Source of the DNA: Flavobacterium sp. N502540
Lineage (GTDB): Bacteria > Bacteroidota > Bacteroidia > Flavobacteriales > Flavobacteriaceae
Reading direction: 5' to 3'
DNA length: 64,000 nt
Assembly: GCF_025947365.1 (NCBI RefSeq)
Contig: NZ_CP110012.1
Coordinates: 3,906,001-3,970,000 of the forward strand
The number at the start of each line of letters is the position of its first letter. The first letter of the stretch is position 1. The position numbers and the translations under genes are program-made. Below, piece after piece: positions 6,955 through 16,600 of this stretch. The notes below the pieces were generated by a model. The model was not told where the DNA came from and made no database searches. It worked only from the letters and a program-made list of their open reading frames with translations.

Positions 6955-9600
6955 TTAATTTGCGAAGTACTGAAAATAGATATTTAGAATATTCTTGTTT
7001 GACGAGGTGTTTATTTTTTTTCTTATTTCCAATTTAAGCGCATCCGAGCTTGCCAGTCTCTCCAGCACAATATTGGATCGATTTTCTATGAGCCAGCTCA
7101 AATCAAAAGGATTTCCCTGCCTGTAATTTTCAATCTCTAGGAGAAATTTATAATAAGGGTGCACCTTTTTTATCGCGGATAATGTTTTTTTATCAACTGC
7201 CTTTTCCCCAACGGCATAAATAATCTCTACAAGGTTGCCTAATCTTGAAGCAATGTAACTGCTTAGTCCTGTTACGGTGCTTGTCTGTTCCAGAAACACT
7301 GGGTTTTTACGATTTATTATTGCATTAATTTTATCGCTGCATACCTTAGTAAATTCTAAATAATTATTCAGGCATGCACAGATTATTGCTTCATGATAAA
7401 GTTCAAAATTGAATTCAGTAGTAAGGGAACTATTTATTCTCAGCTTTAATTTTTCTAGTTCAGAGGGTCTCAAAATCTTAGAAAATGCCCTTAATGTCTG
7501 AAAATGCGGGGCATCAATAATTATTTCAGTAATTTGGTCAATAATTTCCTGGTTATTTTTTTCAATAAAGCATTTTTTATCCCTTAACGCAAAAAGACAG
7601 TTTGTTAGCAGGTATCCTTTATGATCATTTTTGGCTAAAATTATCCCAATAAGCTCCAGTAGATCAGCAGAGCTGAAGAAAGATGCCTTTTGAAATATGG
7701 GATGCGCCAAAAAGGAATATTCGTCAAGTGATAAATCTAGTTCTTTAACAAATTTTATAATTTTACCAGCAAGATGTTCATGAAAATCGGTTTCTACATG
7801 AGATAAAACAATGCATATATTGTTAAAAATTCTAACCGTTTTTCTTCTGAGATCATAGTTTTTAATTTTCCCTTCTACAGCGCTGATTTCATTTTTAAGA
7901 TAAGCTATATTTTTATCAGAAAAAAAGTTCAAAAGCGCACTAGGAAAATAATTGTTATTTTCACTAATATATGGGACATCATAAACATTGTTTCTTTGAA
8001 AATAGGTTATGAGTTTCTGAGGGTCACAATATAGAAGTATTAGTTCTATGATAAAATCGTCAAAACTGTTGAGGTGTCTCCTATAGCTGCATCTCATTGA
8101 ATAGGAAATTATACAGCTTTCAATATGCTTCTCGAAAAGCTGATCAAATTCTTCAGTAAGTAAAAATCTGTTGCCTCTGTAAAAATTAAGACATTCAATA
8201 ATCTTAATCCTTTGACTATTGATAAGATCAAATGTAGAGTTATTAACCTGCCTTTGCTGATAATCTTTTATTTTGAGATAATTATTGTCAATCTGATTTA
8301 AATAGCTGTTGAGCATTGTATGTTCAGATACAAATTTCAAGATCTCTTTTTTTTCAGCCGGAATATCCAGCTTTAACAATTCGAAATAAAGGTTAGCAGA
8401 ATTTTGTTCTGGAATATATTGGCTGACTATGTTTAGGTTATATCTGCAGATAAAAGAAAGTACAAATTCTTTATTAGAAACAGCATCTTCGTGTGCTTGG
8501 TTAAAAAGAATTCTTGCCTGGCCGTATTTTCCCATACTGAAGAGTGAAAAAGCATTTTGAATCAGATCCCAGCCGTTCTCTGAATCTTTTTTAAATGCAG
8601 AGCTGGCAGATTCGCAGAAATTAAGGGATCTGTAATGACAAATAGAGCATCCGCACGGCTTTGTTTGTTTGAGCTTAATGTCTATTTTATTGGTACCTGC
8701 CTCTAATACAGTTATATTGCCTTCATTTAATGTCTTTACGATATGATTAATTTTTTCTATAACATTCGATACTCCGTTGAAATAGCTTATATTCTTAATC
8801 CCAACAGTTTTTGCTATTTTGATATTTGAAAAGAAATCGATTATCTGCTGGTTATTGGTTCGAAGAGCAAAATTGTGATAATAAGTATGTGTATTAATTT
8901 TGTCGTAAAATGAAACTTTTTCACCCAGTCTCCATCCATGTACCCTGCGAAAGTCATTATAAGTATTTAGTACAATATAAAGTTTATCAACAATATGCTT
9001 ACCTTTTAGTGATTTAAAAAGGTCATTATTGGAATACTGCTGTTCATTTATTGGATTTACCCATTTTTCAGTTATGCGTCGGATAAATTCCTCATTACGA
9101 AATTCTTCTGTACGGCTGATTTCATTCCTTATTACCTGATTAATCTTATGGCTTGGAATATTTTTATATTTTAGAAATTTTCTTTTGCTTGAAAGCCTGA
9201 AGATATAGTAATCCTTATCAGAATCAGTACGCAATGTAAAATTTTGCTGTATCTCTCTGGCAGTAAAGAAATATACATGTTCATTCCTGTTGATATCGTC
9301 AGTATGAATTAGCGCGAAAAAATCGGTTTTAACACCTTCTGTGTCTTCAACGTAATGTCTGGCAATTTTAACCTCATTGCTGTTTTCGAAATATTTAGCC
9401 TGAACAATGCCTTTACATGTGATTCTTTTTTTTGACTCCTGAATCTCAATCAAACTAGAAGGCATCTCTTCTACGGTAAAGTCCCTGCCCTCAATATCAA
9501 CAGATATTGTAGATACTAAAAAATCTTTTGCAAGAATAGCAGCGGTTCTCTGTTCTCCTAGATGACCATTAAATCCCTGTTTGTTTAATATATTATGCAT
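6955..9600 (-). CDS. DUF4365-like nuclease-domain protein with large helical C-terminus
   Basis: An 881-residue protein. The N-terminus shows GE (15-16), D35-x2-EGRD40 and Q67-A-K69 in the order expected for DUF4365-type PD-(D/E)xK nucleases. Residues 100-140 complete an alpha/beta domain (YFFTAREI). A Cys cluster CGCSIC (316-321, with C329 nearby) could bind zinc. The rest, from about 335, is helical and TPR-like (NAFSLFSMGKYGQARILF). It is the promoter-proximal gene of a pair with the STAND ATPase downstream. The arrangement suggests a two-component defence system in which both partners carry a nuclease fold. The pairing is my inference; I do not recognise a named system. Confidence 0.7.
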   Translation of the reverse strand: MHNILNKQGFNGHLGEQRTAAILAKDFLVSTISVDIEGRDFTVEEMPSSLIEIQESKKRITCKGIVQAKYFENSNEVKIARHYVEDTEGVKTDFFALIHTDDINRNEHVYFFTAREIQQNFTLRTDSDKDYYIFRLSSKRKFLKYKNIPSHKINQVIRNEISRTEEFRNEEFIRRITEKWVNPINEQQYSNNDLFKSLKGKHIVDKLYIVLNTYNDFRRVHGWRLGEKVSFYDKINTHTYYHNFALRTNNQQIIDFFSNIKIAKTVGIKNISYFNGVSNVIEKINHIVKTLNEGNITVLEAGTNKIDIKLKQTKPCGCSICHYRSLNFCESASSAFKKDSENGWDLIQNAFSLFSMGKYGQARILFNQAHEDAVSNKEFVLSFICRYNLNIVSQYIPEQNSANLYFELLKLDIPAEKKEILKFVSEHTMLNSYLNQIDNNYLKIKDYQQRQVNNSTFDLINSQRIKIIECLNFYRGNRFLLTEEFDQLFEKHIESCIISYSMRCSYRRHLNSFDDFIIELILLYCDPQKLITYFQRNNVYDVPYISENNNYFPSALLNFFSDKNIAYLKNEISAVEGKIKNYDLRRKTVRIFNNICIVLSHVETDFHEHLAGKIIKFVKELDLSLDEYSFLAHPIFQKASFFSSADLLELIGIILAKNDHKGYLLTNCLFALRDKKCFIEKNNQEIIDQITEIIIDAPHFQTLRAFSKILRPSELEKLKLRINSSLTTEFNFELYHEAIICACLNNYLEFTKVCSDKINAIINRKNPVFLEQTSTVTGLSSYIASRLGNLVEIIYAVGEKAVDKKTLSAIKKVHPYYKFLLEIENYRQGNPFDLSWLIENRSNIVLERLASSDALKLEIRKKINTSSNKNILNIYFQYFAN

Positions 9601-9748
9601 TGGATATGTCTTTGATTTTGTAAAAAAAATCTTTGATTGCTAAGATATTAAATTATAATATAGTTTTAAATTTAAAGGAATGCGTTTCTGAAATTTATAC
9701 AGATCAATGTTTATATATCTTCTAAAATCATTAAGATAGAAAGACTTT

Positions 9749-9925
9749 TTATAGATTATTAATGCTTCCTTCCATTTTCTGGCGTGGTAGGTTAATCTCA
9801 TGTTCCTGAGGATAAGGAGCACGGTGGGTGAGACTGATATCTTCACGAAGTTGTTCATGAACATTATATTTTCTGTAATTGCTATTAGAATATCGAGGAT
9901 CTTCAATAAAAGGCATCTTTTCCAT
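9749..9925 (-). CDS. Possible small protein upstream of the nuclease/STAND operon
   Basis: From ATG at 9925 the minus strand encodes 58 residues (MEKMPFIEDPRYSNSNY...), hydrophilic and Arg/Glu-rich, ending MEGSINNL. A longer overlapping frame (9640-9906) is less protein-like at its N-terminus. The gene would sit about 150 bases upstream of the 881-residue protein on the same strand. It may be a remnant or a short leader gene. No family was recognised. Confidence 0.25.
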   Translation of the reverse strand: MEKMPFIEDPRYSNSNYRKYNVHEQLREDISLTHRAPYPQEHEINLPRQKMEGSINNL

Positions 9926-10127
9926 TTTTATGGTAGTAATAGTCGGGAAGTGGCCATTTGGTTATGACGACCTCGATTAGACCAATCCTTATAACTATCC
10001 GTTTTTAGGCATAATTTGATTAAATAAATAGAATATTTATAACTGCGCAAAAACACTGCGTACTAAAGAAGTATTTTTGATCAATATTTAAATACAAACA
10101 AATTACAGCAACATAATTTCTTCTATA

Positions 10128-10975
10128 ATGAAAACAAAACATTCTCTTGACGATTTAAAGCGATTCCATAATGAAGCCATAAATTTTTTTGCAGCAGAAC
10201 TTATGCTTTTGAAGGAAATAGTAACTAAAATTGAAGATGATCGACTAGGTAAATGTTCAGTTTTATTAATAAGCTGCGGACAAACAGGAGCGGCTCTTCT
10301 TCAGTTGGCAAATCAAATTGACTCCTTTGCAAGTGAATCTGTAATGCTTTCTCGTGCATTTATGGAAAAACAACAAATTTTTGTTATGCAGGTATTTGTG
10401 ATGAAGAAGAGTTTCGGGCATTTGTTTTGCATCCTATTTATAAAAAGTATCACAGCCTTGGTGCTACTAAAATGGAAGATGATTTAGATCTCATCACTGA
10501 AAATGTTATTAGCAGAAAACAAATACAGCAAAAGTTTAAAGAAAACGCTATTGTACAAGAAGCATTAAATATATTTTCTGAAAAAAATTCCCGGTTAAAT
10601 TGGACTAAAAAAACACTAAATCAAAGAATTGATGTTATACAAGAATGGGGGAAATTGATGGATGTATTTTTTACGATCAATAAACTTGAATATTATTCTG
10701 ATGCTTCTGAAGTTCTGCATGGTTCGTTGTATGGTTGCACTTACAACTTAGGTATTTTTGATGATGGTTTTGATAGAAAGATAGAAGGAGAAATGGAAAA
10801 AAAATTATATAAAGATAGTACTTGTATGTTGTTGCATTTAGGAATGTTAATACATGAATCATTTACTCTTATATCATATTCAAATAATATTGAAAAAGAA
10901 TGGAACTACTCGTATAATAATAGAGGACAAGCATTAAATTTATTATTTCATGTGTTAGAAAGAAAGATTAAATAG
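10128..10975 (+). pseudogene. DUF5677-like protein, frameshifted
   Basis: The first frame (ATG 10128) reads naturally to SVMLSRAFMEK, then degenerates. The next frame carries FCYAGICDEEEFRAF and continues to the stop at 10973-10975. Adding one A to the run in ATGGAAAAACAAC (about 10361-10369) restores a 282-residue protein. SRAFMEK-TNFCY, the helical body and Y-ASEVLHGSLYG agree with DUF5677, a helical family often seen in defence islands. The ASEVLHG segment is the usual conserved motif. The break is either recent inactivation or a homopolymer sequencing error, because the downstream part is otherwise undamaged. Confidence 0.6.
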
Positions 10976-11037
10976 AAGACTTAAAAAAGTGATATAAGTT
11001 TTAAAGAAACATTGAAATAAATAATACAAATAGAAAA

Positions 11038-11742
11038 ATGGTAAATAATATAGAAGCAACACGTGAAACTGCAAAATTAGGTCTTCAAACCTTTTTCATG
11101 GATGTTGAGAATAATTTTCACGATAGGATTTCAGATGAAGCAATCAATATTTTTGAAAAGAAAATTCTTGATGCTAACACTAGAGATCGTTCTGATGAGT
11201 ATAAAAGAGGAGACTATTCTGGTCCAACTATGGAGATTTATTTTATGGAGCAGGAGTTGAAAGCAATTTCAGAAATGAAAATTCTTTATGCTTATAAGCA
11301 TTTTGAAAATAAATTAAAATTTTTATTAAGTGCTGCTTACGGTGCCTCGAAATCTAAGATGTTTAAATGGGAATTTGTGTGTGAATTTTTGAGAGAGAAA
11401 AATATTGATATTAAAAATATAAATTGCTATTCAGAGATAAATGAATTACGAAATTTAAGTAATTGTATTAAACATTCTGATAATATTAAAAATGATTCAA
11501 GAATGATGTCAATAACAGAATTTAAAGAAAAGCCAATTGTTCTTTACGCAGACCTTTTAGCTTTTTATAAACGAATTGAAAATGCTCCCTCTTCTTTTAT
11601 ATCTTCTTTATCGGATTTCATATACAAAGACTTATATATGTTTGATGAAAAAAGAATTGATCAGGAAGCAGAAAAAAATGCTCTTAGAATGACTGAAGCC
11701 GAAGCTTCAATTCTAATTAAAAAACTTAAAGAGAAATATTAA
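11038..11742 (+). CDS. Hypothetical protein with HEPN-like R...H motif
   Basis: A 234-residue, mostly helical, charged protein with no signal peptide. Residues 137-147 (LRNLSNCIKHS) resemble the conserved RN-x-x-N-x-x-KH segment of small HEPN-like proteins, with R138 and H146. Spacing is R-x7-H, longer than the canonical R-x4-6-H, so catalysis is uncertain. The DUF4209 gene follows after 50 bases on the same strand, suggesting co-expression. Context among STAND and nuclease genes suggests a defence role, by inference only. Confidence 0.5.
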   Translation: MVNNIEATRETAKLGLQTFFMDVENNFHDRISDEAINIFEKKILDANTRDRSDEYKRGDYSGPTMEIYFMEQELKAISEMKILYAYKHFENKLKFLLSAAYGASKSKMFKWEFVCEFLREKNIDIKNINCYSEINELRNLSNCIKHSDNIKNDSRMMSITEFKEKPIVLYADLLAFYKRIENAPSSFISSLSDFIYKDLYMFDEKRIDQEAEKNALRMTEAEASILIKKLKEKY

Positions 11743-11792
11743 TATTATACTAAAGTAAATTTTATAATTTATTTTAAACTTATACTTATACT

Positions 11793-13487
11793 ATGTTTGA
11801 TACAATCGATGGATATTACGAATTTTTGGAGACTCAAACCCAATTGATTAAAAATAACTTTATTGTTAGTTATATTTCAAAAATGCAAGATCACACAGTT
11901 GATCAAGATCTAAAAACTAAGATGGATTATGAAATTTATTTTGAAAATTTCATTTTGAATCAAAATAATATATCTTTAACAGATAACGCATTTAATTATC
12001 TAAATAAACGGGCGCAAAGTGTTCAAAATACTAGGTTAAAGGCAAAGTATAATCATATGCTTTGGAGCCATAATAAGAATTTGACTTTTGCAAAATTTGC
12101 AATTGATAACTACCTTCTAACACTTCAGAATAGCAGCTTTAAAGTAGATGATAATTTAAACAATCAAGCTTTTGCAGCTCATTATAAAATTTTGTTACTC
12201 TTATCTCAAGATGTAAAGTACAGAAAAGATGAAGTTTTAAAATACTTAATTTCAATTTTCGGCATCGCTAAGATAAATGGTTACCAGGAGAGTGCCTTAA
12301 TGAAATTAGTGGCGAAAGATGGTAAAAGTATTTCAAGAGAAATTTTGGAAACTCTTTACAATTATGCAAATACAATTATCGATAATGATATTTATCCTGA
12401 TTTTGTAAAAGAGTATTTGGAATTGCAAATAGTTTTGGCGCAAAAAATTGGTCAGCAGATTCAAGATTATCAAAATAAGTTAGGAGATTACTATATTAAT
12501 AAGGGTAAAATTAGCGATGGCTTCATAGTTCACGGATATTATCTAAAGGCACTTGAACAATATAAAAAATCTGGGAATACAATCAAATTTGAAGAAGTCT
12601 CTGTCTTACTACAACGAGCTAAATCAAATTTAAATTTTACAAAAACTGAAATTGAAGCAAAAGAAGTGAGTGAGCTTTATGAAAAAATGGAGATTGAAAT
12701 CGATTATCTAATTTCACAACTAAATGCCAGTGAAATTTATAATCATTTAACTCTTTCGACAGATATTTTCCCAAACGCTGAACAATTGGATGAGGAAATT
12801 TTACCAGCAACTTTTGAATTGGTTCATGTCATGGTTTTTGACTCTAATGGTAATCTCAATAATAAGGCTAAGGGAGGCATTTGTCCTTATGCGATTTACA
12901 TTCAAAATTTCTCGCTTACATTTTTACAGTGGATTTTCTATAAAGGAATTAAAAGCAAAAAATTATCGTTTGATTCTCTTTATGATCACTTACTAAAAAA
13001 CACTTGGTATGGCGAGGACAACTCTTATATAAATAATGAAAGAAATTCCGAAACATTTAAATGGCTTGATTTATTAGCTCCATCTTTGCAGAATTTTTTT
13101 TCCCAAATGGAAAGTGATATTGAAATGGGCATTGTAAATAATATTGCCTACCAACTGTCTATTGATTCACTAGCTGTTAAATTTGAAGGCCTATTAAGGG
13201 CGTTTTCAGATAGACTAGAGGCGCAAACAATCGATTTAAAGGATTCTGAAACGCAGGAAAGAATTTCCTTCGAAAAATTTTTAGATAATCCTAAATTTCT
13301 TAATGCCATTCCTCAGGATGATGTGGCACTTTTTAAATATTTATTCACAAACAAAGGAATGAATTTCAGAAATAATGTTGCACACTGTTTTTATAAACCA
13401 AAAAATTACTCAGTAGGAATGATGTGGTTTCTTATCGTGGCAATTTTAAAACTAGGGAACTACGATTTTAAAGCTGTCCAAAATTAA
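11793..13487 (+). CDS. DUF4209-domain protein
   Basis: A 564-residue protein. The N-terminal two thirds are helical, repeat-like and without clear motifs. The C-terminal 180 residues fit DUF4209, whose hallmark is an RNxxxHG-type motif; here RNNVAHC, with R526 and H531 in R-x4-H spacing. That is the geometry of HEPN ribonuclease active sites, although the usual Gly after His is Cys. DUF4209 proteins recur in accessory DNA and function is not established. It follows the HEPN-like gene by 50 bases. Confidence 0.6.
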   Translation: MFDTIDGYYEFLETQTQLIKNNFIVSYISKMQDHTVDQDLKTKMDYEIYFENFILNQNNISLTDNAFNYLNKRAQSVQNTRLKAKYNHMLWSHNKNLTFAKFAIDNYLLTLQNSSFKVDDNLNNQAFAAHYKILLLLSQDVKYRKDEVLKYLISIFGIAKINGYQESALMKLVAKDGKSISREILETLYNYANTIIDNDIYPDFVKEYLELQIVLAQKIGQQIQDYQNKLGDYYINKGKISDGFIVHGYYLKALEQYKKSGNTIKFEEVSVLLQRAKSNLNFTKTEIEAKEVSELYEKMEIEIDYLISQLNASEIYNHLTLSTDIFPNAEQLDEEILPATFELVHVMVFDSNGNLNNKAKGGICPYAIYIQNFSLTFLQWIFYKGIKSKKLSFDSLYDHLLKNTWYGEDNSYINNERNSETFKWLDLLAPSLQNFFSQMESDIEMGIVNNIAYQLSIDSLAVKFEGLLRAFSDRLEAQTIDLKDSETQERISFEKFLDNPKFLNAIPQDDVALFKYLFTNKGMNFRNNVAHCFYKPKNYSVGMMWFLIVAILKLGNYDFKAVQN

Positions 13488-13651
13488 TGAACTTGTCTTA
13501 AGAAATAAGATAGTTTTCTGCATCAGTTGAGTAACAAATAATATTCGAAAAACGGGAGCTGGATGATGAGATATTTATCCATAATTTTTATTTGCATATG
13601 CAAGTAGTTTTTGACATATTTATAAGCATAAAAAACTAAACTATAAAAAGT

Positions 13652-16600
13652 ATGGTAAAAGGCAAAAAGGTTAGTGCAATAAGAAAAGTTGCCACTTCAA
13701 AACAAACAGGAGGTGGAGGTTTTGTCTTTGAAGATAAGACATCCGCGTGGTTTATTTCGCATTTTTTGGCCGACAAATGTCCTTTTGGCCATGATATAGG
13801 GAAGATTAAGAAGATTGGATACCAAATAAGACCGGAAGGATGGTTATTCGACGATTTATTACTGATTACTCAAGATGCTAATGGAGTGATTCATCGTGTA
13901 GCTATCTCTAGTAAAAGTAATATCCAAATAAATACAAAAGGGCCGAATAATGAATTATTGAGGGATATTTGGAATCAATATTTGAATGTTGATTCGGCTG
14001 TTTTTAATAAAGATTCGGATTATCTTTGCATTGCAAATTCAAAGTTGCCACCAGCTATTTCAAAGGATTTAAACACTCTAATCAGATTTTCACAAAGCCA
14101 AGATGCTGCAACACTGCATCGGAGAATAAACCACGCAGACCAAGCATTTTCCCAATCGCTTAAAAAAATATACAAAGGATTTTATTGTCCAGAAGATCTT
14201 AAGAAAGACTTTTCAATCAATGATGAGGAAACTGTAAAGGTCATCAGTAGGCTTTTGTTGCTTGAATTTGATTTTGAGAATGCAGTATCTAATGATGAAA
14301 AACAGATCATTTCTATATGCACAGATTGCTTAACTGCTCCTGATGGTAACCGTGAGCAGCAATTATATAAAAATTTATGTTCTTTCCGTGCAGAGCTGGC
14401 GCCAACATCAGGATATTTAGACTATCAAATATTAATTGATAAACTTAAAAACCATTTTCAATTAAAAGGCTATACAAACCACATTGCTGATTGGAATAAA
14501 ATAATTGCCAAAAGTAAATCCAGAATTGACTCGATCCAAGATAAGATCGGAAATAAAGTAATATTATCTAATTCTGTGGAATTGGACGAAGTTGAAAATT
14601 TATTGAAAGACAACCAAGCAGTCTTTATTTTAGGTAAATCCGGTTACGGTAAATCTGTTTTGGCAAAAAAATATATTCAGCAGAAACTTTCGATACATGA
14701 CAAATATGTTTGGATAGATTCCCAGTCGCTGCAGCAGGGAGGCTTGAATAATTTTTATGGACTTCAAAATGATTTGTCAGATTTGTTAACTAAAGTGCAG
14801 CAAACCGGATATTTATTTATTGACGGTATAGACAGGTTTTTTAAAGAAACTGAATTGAATTTACTTTATCCTATACTTTCCATTGCGGGCAATCCATCAT
14901 CGTGCTGGAAAATTATATTCACATGTCAGACTGATGATTTCAACGATGTGCTGGAAAGGCTTTACAGAATAAATATAACCATAAATTCCGTTACCTATAA
15001 GGTGGATAAAGATGCATTTACTAATGTATCGGCATTAATTACCCATTTTCCAAAATTAGCGGAACTCTTTAAGCACGTGCATTTACGGCCGATTCTGAAC
15101 AACTTAAAATACCTTGATCTATTAGCCTATAATTTAACTCAAAATGCTACCATATCAGAATCTGATTTTATTGGCGAATCCACAATTATTGACTGGATAT
15201 GGAAGGAAGAAATAGAATCGAAAGGTGCAGCAAGCTCAAGATTTGTTAAAGAATTTTCTGAAAAGCAGGCTGAAAATCTTTCTGTCGGAATAGCTTCTTC
15301 AGATTTTGCTATAGCAGATTCGGCACCCATTGATATTCTGAAAGAAAGTAAAATTTTTGTTGAGAATGAAGATAAGCTTTATTTGACGCACGATTTATTT
15401 GGGGATTGGGCAAGGTATAAACTTATAAGGGCAAATAATAATAATGTAAATGGCTATCTGAAGACAAAGGAACTTTTATCAGCCTTGTGGTGCAAGGCGA
15501 TTCGATTATATGGTATTTACCTGCTGGATAAACAAAGTGATGCCTCAGAATGGATTAAGTTATTTAAAACATTGGGCAATGTTGATGCAAAAGAAAAGAT
15601 AATTCAGGATTTACTTCTTGAATCGATTATTTTTTCTGCGTCAACATATACCCATCTATTGGCTCTTTGGAACTTTTTCCAAATTAGTAATGGTGAACTT
15701 CTAAAAAGATTTTTGGAACTTTTTTTAATAAAAGCTACAGTGCCAAATCAGAATGTATTAAAAATGGCAAAAGAGATGGGAGGTTATACCACAGCCCAAG
15801 CGTCTACCTACAACAGGACACCAAACCACTTTTATTGGGGCGAAGTTTTAAAATTTATATATTACTACAAATCTGAAGTTTTAATACTTGCGGGAAGGCA
15901 AGCTGCCGAAATTAGTAAAATCTGGCTTGATTATACACCCAAAAAGTTTCCATACAGACAGGAATGCTCTGAAATAGCTGTCGAAAATGCTAAAAGCATG
16001 TTTGACTTTAAATTCAATGGGGGTTATGTGAGAGGTGATGCTGATGAGCTGATGTATAAGGCAATGCTTTTGGCGGTTAATGAATTCCCTGAAGAGGTTA
16101 TTGACCTATCATTAAAATTATGTAAACGCATTAAAGTTGACAGACAGGAAAAACAGCAGGACTCTGAAAGAAATGATGGACCGCCTTCTATTTTTAGTGG
16201 ATTTAAAATAAGAGATAAGGTTCAATGGCCTGATGGCCCCTATGAAAGGCCAGATAGCGCTTTTGAAAAAATTTGTATTGAAGAAAATGCGCTGAACCCC
16301 ATCATAGATTTATATCCTGTAGCGGCCAAACAGATCTTGCTTGCATTGTTTATCGAAGCTCCTGAAGAAATTTCTTTTGGCTATGACCATAGTTATGATT
16401 TGGATATCAACGTACCGCATGGATGGTTTCCTCCGTTTTACACTAGAGGCCCTTTTTTATATTTTTTAAGAAGCCAACCAAAATATGGGATAGATTTTAT
16501 AGTGACCCTTGTTAATTTTGCAACACAGCAATGGACAAACAAATTTACCTATGAACATAAAGAAATTCCAAAAATCATTATAAATCTTAATTCTACAGAC

